Source: DATIXJ01 sp035518715 | Lineage (GTDB): Bacteria > Bacteroidota > Ignavibacteria > UBA10030 > SZUA-254 | Assembly (NCBI GenBank): GCA_035518715.1 | Contig: DATIXJ010000042.1 | Location: 1-38,406 of the forward strand | Reading direction: 5' to 3' | DNA: 38,406 nucleotides | Shown here: piece by piece, positions 16,641 to 24,863 of the stretch | Position numbering within the stretch: the first letter of the stretch is position 1 | How the letters are laid out: each line of letters starts with the position of its first letter | Program-made: the position numbers and the translations under genes | Notes under the pieces: generated by a model | What the model was told of the DNA's origin: nothing | Database searches by the model: none | Seen by the model: the letters and a program-made list of their open reading frames with translations, nothing else

Positions 16641-17062
16641 GACCGGCTGGTTCCGGCAGGAAGCTGGATGAGAAGATGAACTTCGTTCTTCTTGTTCGAA
16701 GCCGCACGGTACTCAACCTTATCCATGAGAGACCGCATGAGGTGCATGCCGAGTCCGCCGTGACGGAAGTGCTTGAGGTAATCGGGCATGTTTGGCGGCT
16801 TGATCGCCTCGGGATCGAACGACTTGCCGTCATGTGTGATGACGACTTCCAAATTTGTTCCGGACTTCTGGATATTCACCTGCAACTCCCTGTCCGGTGC
16901 GTAATTGTATGCATGCTTGATGACATTCGTGCATGCCTCATCTACGGCAAGAGCAATCTTGCCCACCGCCTCTTCATCGAATCCGTATTTTCTCGCCGCC
17001 TCGGAAATAAACTCCCTGACGAGGTGGAGCTTTTCGGTGCGGCTCTGAATTTTCAATTGCAC
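16637..17062 (-). CDS. Anti-sigma-type serine kinase (RsbW/SpoIIAB-like HATPase)
   Basis: The 141-residue protein is a GHKL ATPase of the RsbW class, which phosphorylates a STAS protein and, when that protein is phosphorylated, binds a target such as a sigma factor. The N-box is DEACTNVIKHAY (41-52, with E42 and N46). The G1 box is degenerate at HDGKSFDP (77-84) and the G2 box is GGLGMHLM (102-109). The start is GTG at 17062, with GGGAAA upstream; an ATG is not available nearby. It lies between the STAS gene and the soluble phosphatase, the typical layout of a partner-switching module. Confidence 0.9.
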   Translation of the reverse strand: MQLKIQSRTEKLHLVREFISEAARKYGFDEEAVGKIALAVDEACTNVIKHAYNYAPDRELQVNIQKSGTNLEVVITHDGKSFDPEAIKPPNMPDYLKHFRHGGLGMHLMRSLMDKVEYRAASNKKNEVHLLIQLPAGTSRS

Positions 17063-17121
17063 GTCGTTATTTTTCCCGAAAGTGGCACATACAGGCGTAA
17101 TCCATCATTGCGGCATGTTTC

Positions 17122-17475
17122 TCATTTCTTCGCCGCGAACCTCTGAATGGCCTCTTTCTCATCCTTTGTAATATCATAGAGGAGCGGGAATCCAAGCAGG
17201 TCGAAAACATTATACACTTTCGGCGACATGTTCGAGAGCTTGATGTCCCCGTTGTTCTTCCGGACATCCTCGATGTAGGCCATGAAGACCCCGAGTCCGG
17301 CACTGCTGATGTAGGTGAGGTCCTTACAGTTCACGACGATGCTGAATTTCTTTCCGTCGATGAGCTTCTGGAAGGCCTTTTCCAGCTCCGGGGCTGTATG
17401 GGCATCGAGATACCCCTTGAGATCGAGAACGTTGATGCTCTGCGATTCCCGGTGATCGATCTTAAATGTGTTCAT
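17122..17475 (-). CDS. STAS-domain anti-sigma factor antagonist (RsbV/SpoIIAA-like)
   Basis: The 117-residue protein is a single STAS domain. The phosphorylation loop reads LTYISSAGLGVF, and S58 aligns with the phosphoserine of SpoIIAA. In partner switching, the unphosphorylated form sequesters the HATPase kinase encoded 59 bases downstream, while the phosphorylated form releases it. The two PP2C phosphatases on either side would reset it. GGAG lies about 10 bases ahead of the ATG. No sigma factor gene is in the window, so the final output is unknown. Confidence 0.93.
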   Translation of the reverse strand: MNTFKIDHRESQSINVLDLKGYLDAHTAPELEKAFQKLIDGKKFSIVVNCKDLTYISSAGLGVFMAYIEDVRKNNGDIKLSNMSPKVYNVFDLLGFPLLYDITKDEKEAIQRFAAKK

Positions 17476-17511
17476 TGACGACGCTCCGATTATTGAGAGA
17501 ACAATGCATGA

Positions 17512-19647
17512 CTAATCTTTTCTGATCCATTTCATGACGACGATGGTGAGGTCATCTTCCGGCGGCTCGTGCTGCATGTGTTCGTCAACCGCCATGATGA
17601 TGGCATCCCGCACATCAACCGCAGAGGGTTTCCCGAGTGACGCAACCACCTCCTGCAGCCGCTCGTACCCGAATTCGGGACCATCCTTCGGATGAGCTTC
17701 GGTGACACCGTCGGTATAGAAGACTGCGATGTCTCCGGACTTCAGCTGCCGATCTTCCTGTGTGATCGTTTTCTCGAAGAATTCCTTCTTTCCAATCCCG
17801 AGTCCGAGTCCCGTCGGCTTGATATATTCCACATGGTTTCCTGAGACAAAGAGCATCGGGCAGTGTCCTGCCCGCGCAATGGTCATGACTCCGGTCTGCA
17901 GGTCGATGACCGCATAAATCAGACTGATGAACGAACGCTTATCGATGGTGGCACTCAGCGTCTCATGAGCCCGCGAGAGAAAGCTCTTCGGCTCGCGGTA
18001 AATGCGCGCAAGCGACTGGAAGATTCCTTTCATCTCCGCCATATAGAATGCTGCCGATACTCCCTTTCCCGACACATCACCGACCAGAATTCCGAGGTGT
18101 CGCTCATCGAGCATAATGAAATCGTAATAATCCCCGCCTACTTCGAAGGCAGGACTGGATAACGCCTCCAGTTCCACCTGCGGAAGCGACGGCACCTGCT
18201 GGGGAAGGAGCTTTTTCTGCATATCCTGCGCCAGCATCATCTCACGCATCAGGCGCTCACGCTCGAGTGATTTCTCGATGAGGCGTGAGTTCTCAATCGC
18301 AATTGTCGCCTGATCGGCGAATGCCGAGATCACCTCGACGTCATCCCGGTCGAACCCATACTCCACATCTTTCGTCGCGAACAGGATGCCGATCACCGCA
18401 TCATGCGATACCAGCGGGACGATTGCCATCGAATTGATCTTCGTTTTCACCCCGGTGATATACTGTGTTCGCCTGTCGGCCTTCACATTGTCGATGACGA
18501 CGGGTTTACGGCTCGTGAGGACGAGGTCGCGCAACGGGCTGTGCTCCGTGTCTGCAATGAGATCGGTATCCTCGCGCGTGATGTTCTTCATGGCGGCGAT
18601 CTGAATTGTCTCCTCCGGCCGACTCGCGGGTGTTCCGAGGAGGCTTCTCTGCCCGGAAGAATTCTGTGAGTAGTGGATGATCTCGAGCCACGACGTATTC
18701 GCCTCACAAACCTCGAGCGTCATCGTGGTCACCGAGTCGACAAGTTCATTAAAATCAAAGACCTGCGTGACGAGCTTGCTGAGGTTGTGGAGTGATGAAA
18801 CCTCGCTGATCTTCCGGTCAAATGCTTCCGCCGTCGGGAGATGGAAGAGCGTACTGATGAACGTCATCCCGAAATACATTGTCGCGAAAAGACTCACGCT
18901 CGAGATGAACGACTGCAGCGGCGTCGAATAATAGAGGAGAACTTTCCCCACTTCGGTATTTCGGGAGATCATAATATCGAATCCGATAAATATGCCGAAG
19001 AGGAGAAAACCATAAATGATGCTGAGGACTTTTTCGCGTTTCGAGAGATAGACAATCCACGAAAGCCGGAACGAATTCATGACCATGGCAAGGATCGTCA
19101 GCACAAGCAGGATCGATGTAACCACGCTCGATTCGAGAGGCCGGGAAGCCATCGTCGAAACAGCAGTGGCAAGGGCAAGGCCGAGAAATATCCCGAAATT
19201 TCTCCCAGTCCCCTTCTTGCGCTTTGAGAACAGGATGTCCCGCAGGGTCAGCAGCACAACGATCATGGTCGTGCCGAGGACAACACCGTAGATATTCGAC
19301 CAGACAACCTCGTCGAACCCGAGGGGAATCAGCGCATAGTTCTTCGAGTCAAACCCGCTGGGAGAGATGAAGAAGAGGAGACTGGAGCCGATCACGACGA
19401 CGAGGGAAATCACCAGGGCAAAGCCGAGCTTCTTCGTGGGCGCCTGCTCACGCTGCCAGAGAGACTCGACGACGAACGTGATAATGAGGAACGCGCACAG
19501 CACGAAGACGCCCCGGAGGAGATTTACCCACCCGATGTCGAAATCGACGCTCTGCCGGACGACATCGGCGATGAAGACGAGGATCAGCAGCGCCGATGCA
19601 ACCACCAGCAGGACGAATTTCTTCAGCCGTGTAATGAGATTAGGCAC
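17512..19647 (-). CDS. Membrane-bound GAF-PP2C (RsbU-type) phosphatase
   Basis: The 711-residue protein begins with about eight hydrophobic segments (roughly 10-28, 43-61, 75-95, 118-137, 150-168, 175-197, 208-226 and 245-268). A GAF domain follows (about 280-455), then a helical linker with KKLLPQQVPSLP (478-489) and a PP2C domain (490-707). The metal aspartates are D506 (GGDYYD), D524 (GDVSGKG), D646 (YTDGVTE) and D698/D699 (EDDLTIVVM). It would dephosphorylate the STAS protein encoded 36 bases downstream in response to an envelope or membrane signal. It pairs with the soluble GAF-GAF phosphatase to give the same switch two inputs. Confidence 0.92.
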   Translation of the reverse strand: MPNLITRLKKFVLLVVASALLILVFIADVVRQSVDFDIGWVNLLRGVFVLCAFLIITFVVESLWQREQAPTKKLGFALVISLVVVIGSSLLFFISPSGFDSKNYALIPLGFDEVVWSNIYGVVLGTTMIVVLLTLRDILFSKRKKGTGRNFGIFLGLALATAVSTMASRPLESSVVTSILLVLTILAMVMNSFRLSWIVYLSKREKVLSIIYGFLLFGIFIGFDIMISRNTEVGKVLLYYSTPLQSFISSVSLFATMYFGMTFISTLFHLPTAEAFDRKISEVSSLHNLSKLVTQVFDFNELVDSVTTMTLEVCEANTSWLEIIHYSQNSSGQRSLLGTPASRPEETIQIAAMKNITREDTDLIADTEHSPLRDLVLTSRKPVVIDNVKADRRTQYITGVKTKINSMAIVPLVSHDAVIGILFATKDVEYGFDRDDVEVISAFADQATIAIENSRLIEKSLERERLMREMMLAQDMQKKLLPQQVPSLPQVELEALSSPAFEVGGDYYDFIMLDERHLGILVGDVSGKGVSAAFYMAEMKGIFQSLARIYREPKSFLSRAHETLSATIDKRSFISLIYAVIDLQTGVMTIARAGHCPMLFVSGNHVEYIKPTGLGLGIGKKEFFEKTITQEDRQLKSGDIAVFYTDGVTEAHPKDGPEFGYERLQEVVASLGKPSAVDVRDAIIMAVDEHMQHEPPEDDLTIVVMKWIRKD

Positions 19648-19653
19648 GTGCCG

Positions 19654-21003
19654 CTACAATGAAACTTTGATCCAGTTTGATTTCCGGAACCGGTACAAAT
19701 TGGTCGCCGTGTACGCCAGTATGTAAATGGGAAGCGCCGCCCATGCGCCTTTGATTCCCCACCCGAACGTGACGCCAAACAGATAGCTCAGGGGCAGAAA
19801 AATGATCCAGTGCGTGATTACTTCCACGAGCATCACAAAGACGGTTGACCCGCCGGCCTGCAGCGCGCTCGCAAAGATGATCCCCGACCCGTAGAATACC
19901 TGCGCAACTCCGGCGATCTGCAGGATCGGACGCGCCACATCGATTACTTCCTGCTTCGTGGTGATGATCAGAATAACTGCATCCGGGAAGAGCACGAACA
20001 GGATACCGATAATGACCGTGAAAATCGTGGTCAACTTCGCTGTTTCGTAGCCGTACCTGTGGGCAAGTTGTGCATCTCCTTTTCCCAGCGACTGCCCGAC
20101 GAGCGTTTGCGCCGCGATGCCGAAACCGAAGCAGGGCATGAGCGAGATGAAGAGCGCGTTAATGACGACGTTACTTGCCGCCTGATCCACGGTACCGATG
20201 ACCCCGGTAATTGCGACAAAAATGAGGAACCCGAGAAGAATAAGGATATTCTGCAGGGATACTGGTATCGAAATATTGACGATTTGTGCTATAACTTCTT
20301 TAGATACCTTGAAATGTGAGAAGTACCTATACTGTTTTCGATAATCCTTCAGGAAAGTTACAAAGAGGAAAAAGAGCCAGCCGAGGAACATGCTGATGGC
20401 GGAACCAATCCCCGCTCCTGCAAGTTCCATCCGCGGAAATCCCGATGCACCAAAAATGAAGAAGTAGTTGAAGACGATGTTGAAGACGTTCACGATGATC
20501 GCCGAGACCATGAAAATCCTCGTGTGGCCGATCCCGAAAAAGAATCCCCTGTACGAAACGATGAGAAGAAAGAACGGGAGCCCGAGAAACTGATACTTCA
20601 TATATGCGGCGCCTGCTTCCGTTACCGCATCGTCCTTCGAAAAGAATCCGATGATCTGACGGGAGAAGAAAAATCCGATCGCGGCGAAAATCACACCCAC
20701 AATGAAGCAGATAAAGAGCGAGTTGTTGAGGACTTCACCAACTCCCACCGGATTTCCTTCACCATGTCTGCGTGCAACCAGGACGTGCGTTCCGGTACTG
20801 AGGCTTGAAAAAAGTGAGGTGATCGCCCACGTGCCGAGGAAACCGAGCCCCATCGCCGCCAGCTGCACCTGGGTATTCTCGAGCCGGCCGACCATCGCCG
20901 TATTGACGATCGAGACTACCATCTGGGACGAAAGTCCGGCGATTGCCGGTGCGGCAATGGCCCAGATGTGGCGCGAGAGTGTCTTATGAATGGAAAAGAT
21001 CAT
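19654..21003 (-). CDS. MATE family efflux transporter
   Basis: The 449-residue inner membrane protein has twelve hydrophobic segments and the MATE N-terminal pattern IAAPAIAGLSSQMVVSIVNTAMVGRL (key residues P19, N34 and G39). The second half repeats the arrangement. MATE proteins export cationic drugs, dyes or metabolites using a Na+ or H+ gradient; the substrate is not evident. It ends six bases before the start of the membrane phosphatase gene, so it leads the transcript carrying the partner-switching module. No ribosome site of note precedes its ATG. Confidence 0.92.
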   Translation of the reverse strand: MIFSIHKTLSRHIWAIAAPAIAGLSSQMVVSIVNTAMVGRLENTQVQLAAMGLGFLGTWAITSLFSSLSTGTHVLVARRHGEGNPVGVGEVLNNSLFICFIVGVIFAAIGFFFSRQIIGFFSKDDAVTEAGAAYMKYQFLGLPFFLLIVSYRGFFFGIGHTRIFMVSAIIVNVFNIVFNYFFIFGASGFPRMELAGAGIGSAISMFLGWLFFLFVTFLKDYRKQYRYFSHFKVSKEVIAQIVNISIPVSLQNILILLGFLIFVAITGVIGTVDQAASNVVINALFISLMPCFGFGIAAQTLVGQSLGKGDAQLAHRYGYETAKLTTIFTVIIGILFVLFPDAVILIITTKQEVIDVARPILQIAGVAQVFYGSGIIFASALQAGGSTVFVMLVEVITHWIIFLPLSYLFGVTFGWGIKGAWAALPIYILAYTATNLYRFRKSNWIKVSL

Positions 21004-21078
21004 CGAACGATGTCGGGTTCAGGAACTTCGGCGTCCCATCCGACGCAAGCAGACGAACGGAACGTCCGGAGAGAAATG

Positions 21079-21111
21079 AAAAACCCATTCCTTGGCGAGA
21101 AAGAATGGGTT
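21079..21111 (-). terminator. Terminator after the TPR protein gene
   Basis: Read on the minus strand, AACCCATTC and its complement (arms 103-111 and 82-90 of the 21 kb block) form a 9-base-pair stem with a 12-base loop, followed by a short T-run. It lies about 25 bases past the TPR gene stop and before the MATE gene, so some transcription may end here. Confidence 0.6.
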
Positions 21112-21135
21112 GTGCATATGCGAAACGGAAAGCCC

Positions 21136-21840
21136 TCAGGCAGAAAACTGGCTGATATAGCGATCGGCATCGCGGGCAAATGTCGAAGTTGGGTAGTCCT
21201 TTTTCAGTCTCTTGAGAAGTGTCACTGCTTTTTCTTTCTCACCCGAAAGTCCGTAGCACCGTGCGGCAGAATTGAGGTATTCCGGAGTCATCGGCGAATT
21301 CTTCGATACTCCGGCAGCTTTCTCGAAGTAGGTTGCCGCTTTCCCGAGATCCTGTTTCGCTTCATAACAGCGGCCGATACCGGCATCCGCCGACGATTTC
21401 AGGAGATCGCTCCCGTTGCTGAAACTCTCGTACTGCTTGAGTGCATCGTCGTACTGGCCGAGATTATAGTAGGCGCTCGCCAGATAGAAACGTGCAAGCT
21501 CTCCGGCTTCCGTACTGCCGTAATTATCGACAATTGCCCGCAGTCCCATAATTCCGCGGTCCGCCGCTCCTTCCACAGCGACTTTGTACTGGCGCGTGTC
21601 GTTTTCTCCGGCATCATAGATCGGAAAGACCTTGCCGAGTTCCGCCGCCGCTTTGGCATTGTTTGTTCTCTGGTTGTTGGTGTAGATGATAATGCCAACC
21701 ACAAGAACCGCCAATGCGGTAAGCGCATAGCCGATGGTCTTTTTATTCTCATAGTAGAACGAAACGGACTGATCATAAAAAGAAATCAGCGGGTCCTGCT
21801 TGATTTCCTTTTTTGAAATTTTCTTCTTTGGTGAAAGCAT
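21136..21840 (-). CDS. Single-pass membrane protein with TPR repeats
   Basis: The 234-residue protein has a charged cytoplasmic N-terminus (about 1-33), one membrane segment (36-53, TIGYALTALAVLVVGIII) and a C-terminal domain (about 100-234) of tetratricopeptide repeats. The repeats are recognisable from AxxYYxLGQYDDALKQY, Y-E-A-K-Q-D-L-G-K-A and S-G-E-K-E-K-A at 34- to 36-residue intervals. The layout resembles YfgM, a periplasmic chaperone-associated TPR protein, but the match is by architecture only. GAGGA precedes the ATG. The gene begins 28 bases after the encoded CCA end of a tRNA-Arg on the same strand. Confidence 0.8.
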   Translation of the reverse strand: MLSPKKKISKKEIKQDPLISFYDQSVSFYYENKKTIGYALTALAVLVVGIIIYTNNQRTNNAKAAAELGKVFPIYDAGENDTRQYKVAVEGAADRGIMGLRAIVDNYGSTEAGELARFYLASAYYNLGQYDDALKQYESFSNGSDLLKSSADAGIGRCYEAKQDLGKAATYFEKAAGVSKNSPMTPEYLNSAARCYGLSGEKEKAVTLLKRLKKDYPTSTFARDADRYISQFSA

Positions 21841-21868
21841 TGCGAAAGATCCTCAAGTGTAAGTTGAA

Positions 21869-21945
21869 TGGTACGCCCGGCGCGATTCGAACGCGCGACC
21901 TACAGCTCCGGAGGCTGTCGCTCTATCCATCTGAGCTACGGGCGC
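21869..21945 (-). tRNA. tRNA-Arg (anticodon CCG)
   Basis: The minus strand folds into a full cloverleaf. The acceptor arm is GCGCCCG pairing with CGGGCGT (first pair G-U). The D stem is GCTC/GAGC, the anticodon stem ACAGC/GCTGT with loop CTCCGGA (anticodon CCG, codon CGG), the variable loop 5 bases, and the T arm GCGCG-TTCGAAT-CGCGC. The discriminator is A and the CCA end is encoded at 21871-21869. Confidence 0.95.
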
Positions 21946-22529
21946 ATCTCTTGTTGGTACTTCGTACAGCCGATGGGAGCATTCCGCTATCCGTCCGAAA
22001 ACCCGAATTCCCTCTTTCCCGGATGCATTGCGGCTTTTTGATCCCTCTCAAGGTATAAAAAAACAGCGGAAAATGCAATTAAGATGCGACCGGGAAAGCC
22101 TCACTTTGACGACGCTCGATTTCGGTTCGCAGCATCTCAATGGGAATTCCTGCCTCATCCTGTGGGATCACACTCGTACAACAAGCAGGATCCATGCCGC
22201 AAGCGGAGAGATAGTTCCTTCTCCTGCGGACTCTCGTGTTCCGTATTAACCCCACCAGGCCTCTTCTTGCAGATTATTTTCGATTAATCGCCCCACAGGC
22301 CAACAATAATACTAATTTCCGACCTATTTTGAAGCTTTTTTGATTGACTACGTCACAGCGGGATTGAAGCAAAATGAGTAAAATGTTACCATGATAGTGC
22401 TATGAGGATCTCTGACAACGGCTGATACGGTCCTTTGAGTATATCGGTAATTGGGGAGCCCGTGCGGGTGAGATGGTGCAGAGACTTCACGTGCGCTTTG
22501 GACACTGACACTAAAAGCGAGACTGAATT
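21946..22529. promoter_or_regulatory. Long non-coding stretch before the pilin-like operon
   Basis: I find no convincing gene in these 584 bases. It must hold the tRNA promoter (leftward) and the pilin-like operon promoter (rightward). The part from about 22260 to 22390 is AT-rich. It holds a perfect 10-base palindrome CGATTAATCG (22281-22290) and an inverted repeat TGACTACGTCA (22345-22355), whose left arm overlaps a -35-like TTGACT (22344-22349); no good -10 follows at standard spacing. The 22430-22529 segment could be an untranslated leader, but I recognise no riboswitch family in it. Confidence 0.35.
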
Positions 22530-23111
22530 ATGAACCAGATGTTTTTTATCATAGGCGCGCTTGTCATGCTGACTCTCGTCACCGGCAGCGTGAATTCGAT
22601 GTTGACCAGCAAGAATCAGACGATGCTCTTTGCGGAAGCCAATCTCATGGCAATCTCGATTGCACAGAGTATGATCGATGAAATCCAGACCAAGAAATTC
22701 GACCAACGGGTTGTTCCTGATACGGCGAGAGTATTCCAAGACTCGACTCAGTTCACTCCGAGTGCGAGTTTCGGACCCGATGCGAGCGAAGGTACACACG
22801 TGCCGCTTCCGGAATCTCCGGACACCGCCTCGTCCTATAAGTCATTGAAGTACTATGATGACATCAGCGACTACCAGGGTTACAGACGGTATGTCTGGAC
22901 GAGCATGGGGGTATTTGCGGTAACCGATTCCATTTATTATGTGACGACGGCAAATCCGGATCAATACTCCGGAGTCCAGACCTTTCTCAAGCGGATAGTC
23001 GTTACTGTCCGCCATCCGAACATCACCCCTCTGGGAAAAACATATAATCCCTGGTCGGGTCCCGGCTATTTCCAGCAGTATGATGTCGCAGTCTACCGCA
23101 ACTACTTCTGA
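22530..23111 (+). CDS. PilV-like minor pilin-type protein, no prepilin motif
   Basis: The 193-residue protein opens with a hydrophobic segment (FFIIGALVMLTLVTG, 5-19) and then an amphipathic helix, AEANLMAISIAQSMIDEIQ. That helix resembles the alpha-1 helix of PilV-type minor pilins. The rest is a beta-rich domain with many Tyr, Ser and Asp. The type IV prepilin peptidase site (Gly then FTLIE) is missing, and an in-frame stop six bases before the ATG excludes an upstream extension. It leads a three-gene set whose members follow the order PilV, PilW, PilX. The protein is probably membrane-anchored with its domain outside. Family assignment is by layout and helix pattern, not strong similarity. 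Confidence 0.6.
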   Translation: MNQMFFIIGALVMLTLVTGSVNSMLTSKNQTMLFAEANLMAISIAQSMIDEIQTKKFDQRVVPDTARVFQDSTQFTPSASFGPDASEGTHVPLPESPDTASSYKSLKYYDDISDYQGYRRYVWTSMGVFAVTDSIYYVTTANPDQYSGVQTFLKRIVVTVRHPNITPLGKTYNPWSGPGYFQQYDVAVYRNYF

Positions 23112-23138
23112 GAACAACCTGACAAGCAGAGGAATCCT

Positions 23139-23720
23139 ATGGCAGTAATGATCGACATCGTCGGCGCGGCAGTCATACTCGGGATGCTCATCCTGACAAT
23201 TGCCAACGTCAACCTCAACCTGGTCAGCGAGAGCGACAAATCGTTCATCGATTTCGATACGCAGACGCAGTTGATACAATTGGCGCGGATTCTGGAATTC
23301 GACATTTACAAGGCGGGGTATTCCGTCCCCCGGCACGGAGCGATATCCATTGCGGATTCAACCAAGTTCAAGTTCAAGACAGATCTCCCCAACACGCCCG
23401 GGCACGTCGACAGCATCATGTATCAGTTGGGAGGGTACGTGACGGCAAGCCAGAATCCGAGCGACCGGATGCTCGCACGGTACGAGAATTTAAGCAACAC
23501 GTTTATCAATTACAGTGTCACAACGTTCAAGCTCTCCTACTACAACTCGAAGGACTCGCTCATGTCGTGTCCGGTAACGGGCAACTGGCTCGACAGCATC
23601 AAGGCGATCCGTATCCAGCTTACGCTGCAAAGTCCGCTTCCGATGGACACGACATATTCAGGCGGTTATTCGTATGCGAGCGCAATGTACCAGAAAGTCA
23701 TCTACCCCAGAAATCTCTAA
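23139..23720 (+). CDS. PilW-like minor pilin-type protein, no prepilin motif
   Basis: The 193-residue protein has a long hydrophobic helix at the N-terminus (IVGAAVILGMLILTIANVNLNLV, key span 7-29) and a beta-rich remainder. The sequence LIQLARILEFDIYKAGYSV (residues about 47-65) resembles the PilW pattern in which the helix ends before a 'DI..AG' turn. No prepilin peptidase site is present, and an in-frame stop upstream shows the start is not truncated. GAGGAA lies 6 bases before the ATG. It begins 27 bases after the first pilin-like gene and 16 bases before the third. Confidence 0.6.
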   Translation: MAVMIDIVGAAVILGMLILTIANVNLNLVSESDKSFIDFDTQTQLIQLARILEFDIYKAGYSVPRHGAISIADSTKFKFKTDLPNTPGHVDSIMYQLGGYVTASQNPSDRMLARYENLSNTFINYSVTTFKLSYYNSKDSLMSCPVTGNWLDSIKAIRIQLTLQSPLPMDTTYSGGYSYASAMYQKVIYPRNL

Positions 23721-23736
23721 ATAAGGGAGTAACGGT

Positions 23737-24780
23737 ATGGGAAAATATGCGATACTGCTCGTTTTGGCTTTTTCACTGACTGCAGGATATATCGGGTATA
23801 TATTGAATACCTCCAAGACGGGATTGATCACGAATGTCTCAGGATTCGACAGGTATGCAAATGCCCGGAACATAGCCCACACATCAGTCAACATGCTTCT
23901 TCACCAGTTCGATATGGATTATCCGCTCGTGGATTCGGTTAACTCCGGGAAGACGGTGAATATGGTTGTCAATACGATGTCAGGGGTCTGTTCGTTACAA
24001 GTGAAACTCACACATCCGCCCCCGCAGCTGGACACCGTCGATATCTATGCGAGCGCGCATTACATGGACACATCACGAACCATGAACCTGAGGTTATGGA
24101 GACATCCGGTGCCGTTTCCAGCATTCAATTCGGCTGTGAACCTGCATATTCCCAGCGTGAACTTTCAGATGAGCGGGAGCCCCTCCATCGACGGAAGAGA
24201 TCATGATATCAACGGCACGCTGCTGCCATCGCCGCCTGATACTAACTATAAGCCCGGCGTCGGAGTTCTCACGAAAGCAGACTCCACAACGGTATCAGCG
24301 TACGACAGCAAGATTAACGGCTCGCAGGACGTCAAAGTCGACACGACGATTCCGGATCCATCGTCCTACGTGTCGACGTACATCAATGCGGCAAGCTATA
24401 CGTACGGATCCGGGGTATACAACAGCAATATGTCATGGGGGACCGCAACAAATCCGACCATCGTGTACTGCAATGGAACAGTGAAGTTTAACGGTAACGC
24501 ACAGGGATACGGTATGTTAGTGGTCAACGGAAGCTTGACCCTTGCCGGGACATTCCAGTGGCACGGCATCGTCATCTGCTATCAATCGACGACGATCGAC
24601 GTGCAGTTTGCTTCGGGAACACCAAACGTGTACGGGGCTGTGCTTGCAGCAGGCGCGACCGGAAGCGACTTCATCATGAAGGGGAATTCAAACGTGAGCT
24701 ACAGCGCGGCTGCTGTGAACGAAGCCGAATATGAAATTAATCGTCTGCAAGTTTACCGCGTAATCTACTGGTATGAATAA
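23737..24780 (+). CDS. PilX-like pilus assembly protein with beta-helix-type C-terminus
   Basis: The 347-residue protein has an N-terminal membrane segment (AILLVLAFSLTAGYIGYIL, 5-23), a helix up to about 65, a beta domain, and a C-terminal stretch (about 240-330) rich in Gly, Asn and Val. There VYCNGTVKFNGNAQG, MLVVNGSLTLAGTFQW and GIVIC recur. The last pattern is typical of PilX-related proteins whose tail forms stacked strands. Again no prepilin cleavage site is seen, and a stop lies in frame just upstream. GGGAG precedes the ATG by 7 bases. A strong terminator follows, so it ends the operon. Confidence 0.65.
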   Translation: MGKYAILLVLAFSLTAGYIGYILNTSKTGLITNVSGFDRYANARNIAHTSVNMLLHQFDMDYPLVDSVNSGKTVNMVVNTMSGVCSLQVKLTHPPPQLDTVDIYASAHYMDTSRTMNLRLWRHPVPFPAFNSAVNLHIPSVNFQMSGSPSIDGRDHDINGTLLPSPPDTNYKPGVGVLTKADSTTVSAYDSKINGSQDVKVDTTIPDPSSYVSTYINAASYTYGSGVYNSNMSWGTATNPTIVYCNGTVKFNGNAQGYGMLVVNGSLTLAGTFQWHGIVICYQSTTIDVQFASGTPNVYGAVLAAGATGSDFIMKGNSNVSYSAAAVNEAEYEINRLQVYRVIYWYE

Positions 24781-24803
24781 GCGGATTTCATCAGTGGACA
24801 TTC

Positions 24804-24835
24804 AAAACCCCGGTCGGATCTGGCCGGGGTTTTTT
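24804..24835. terminator. Bidirectional terminator between the pilin-like operon and the uronate operon
   Basis: AAAACCCCGG (24804-24813) and its exact complement (24824-24833) form a stem with a 10-base loop. Six T follow on the plus strand; on the minus strand the T-run is the four bases within the stem. It lies 24 bases after the PilX-like stop and about 29 bases past the eda stop, serving both converging units. Confidence 0.92.
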
Positions 24836-24863
24836 GTTGATCGAAGCGGGGGCGGGACCGAAT

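Noticed and set aside
22028..22287. Short overlapping plus-strand open frames in the gap right of the tRNA
   Set aside because: They are under 75 codons, lack ribosome sites and show no protein-like composition.
22380..22529. Possible c-di-GMP or other riboswitch ahead of the pilin-like operon
   Set aside because: Regulation by c-di-GMP would be plausible, but the conserved bases of the c-di-GMP-I aptamer were not found and no clear folded core could be drawn.
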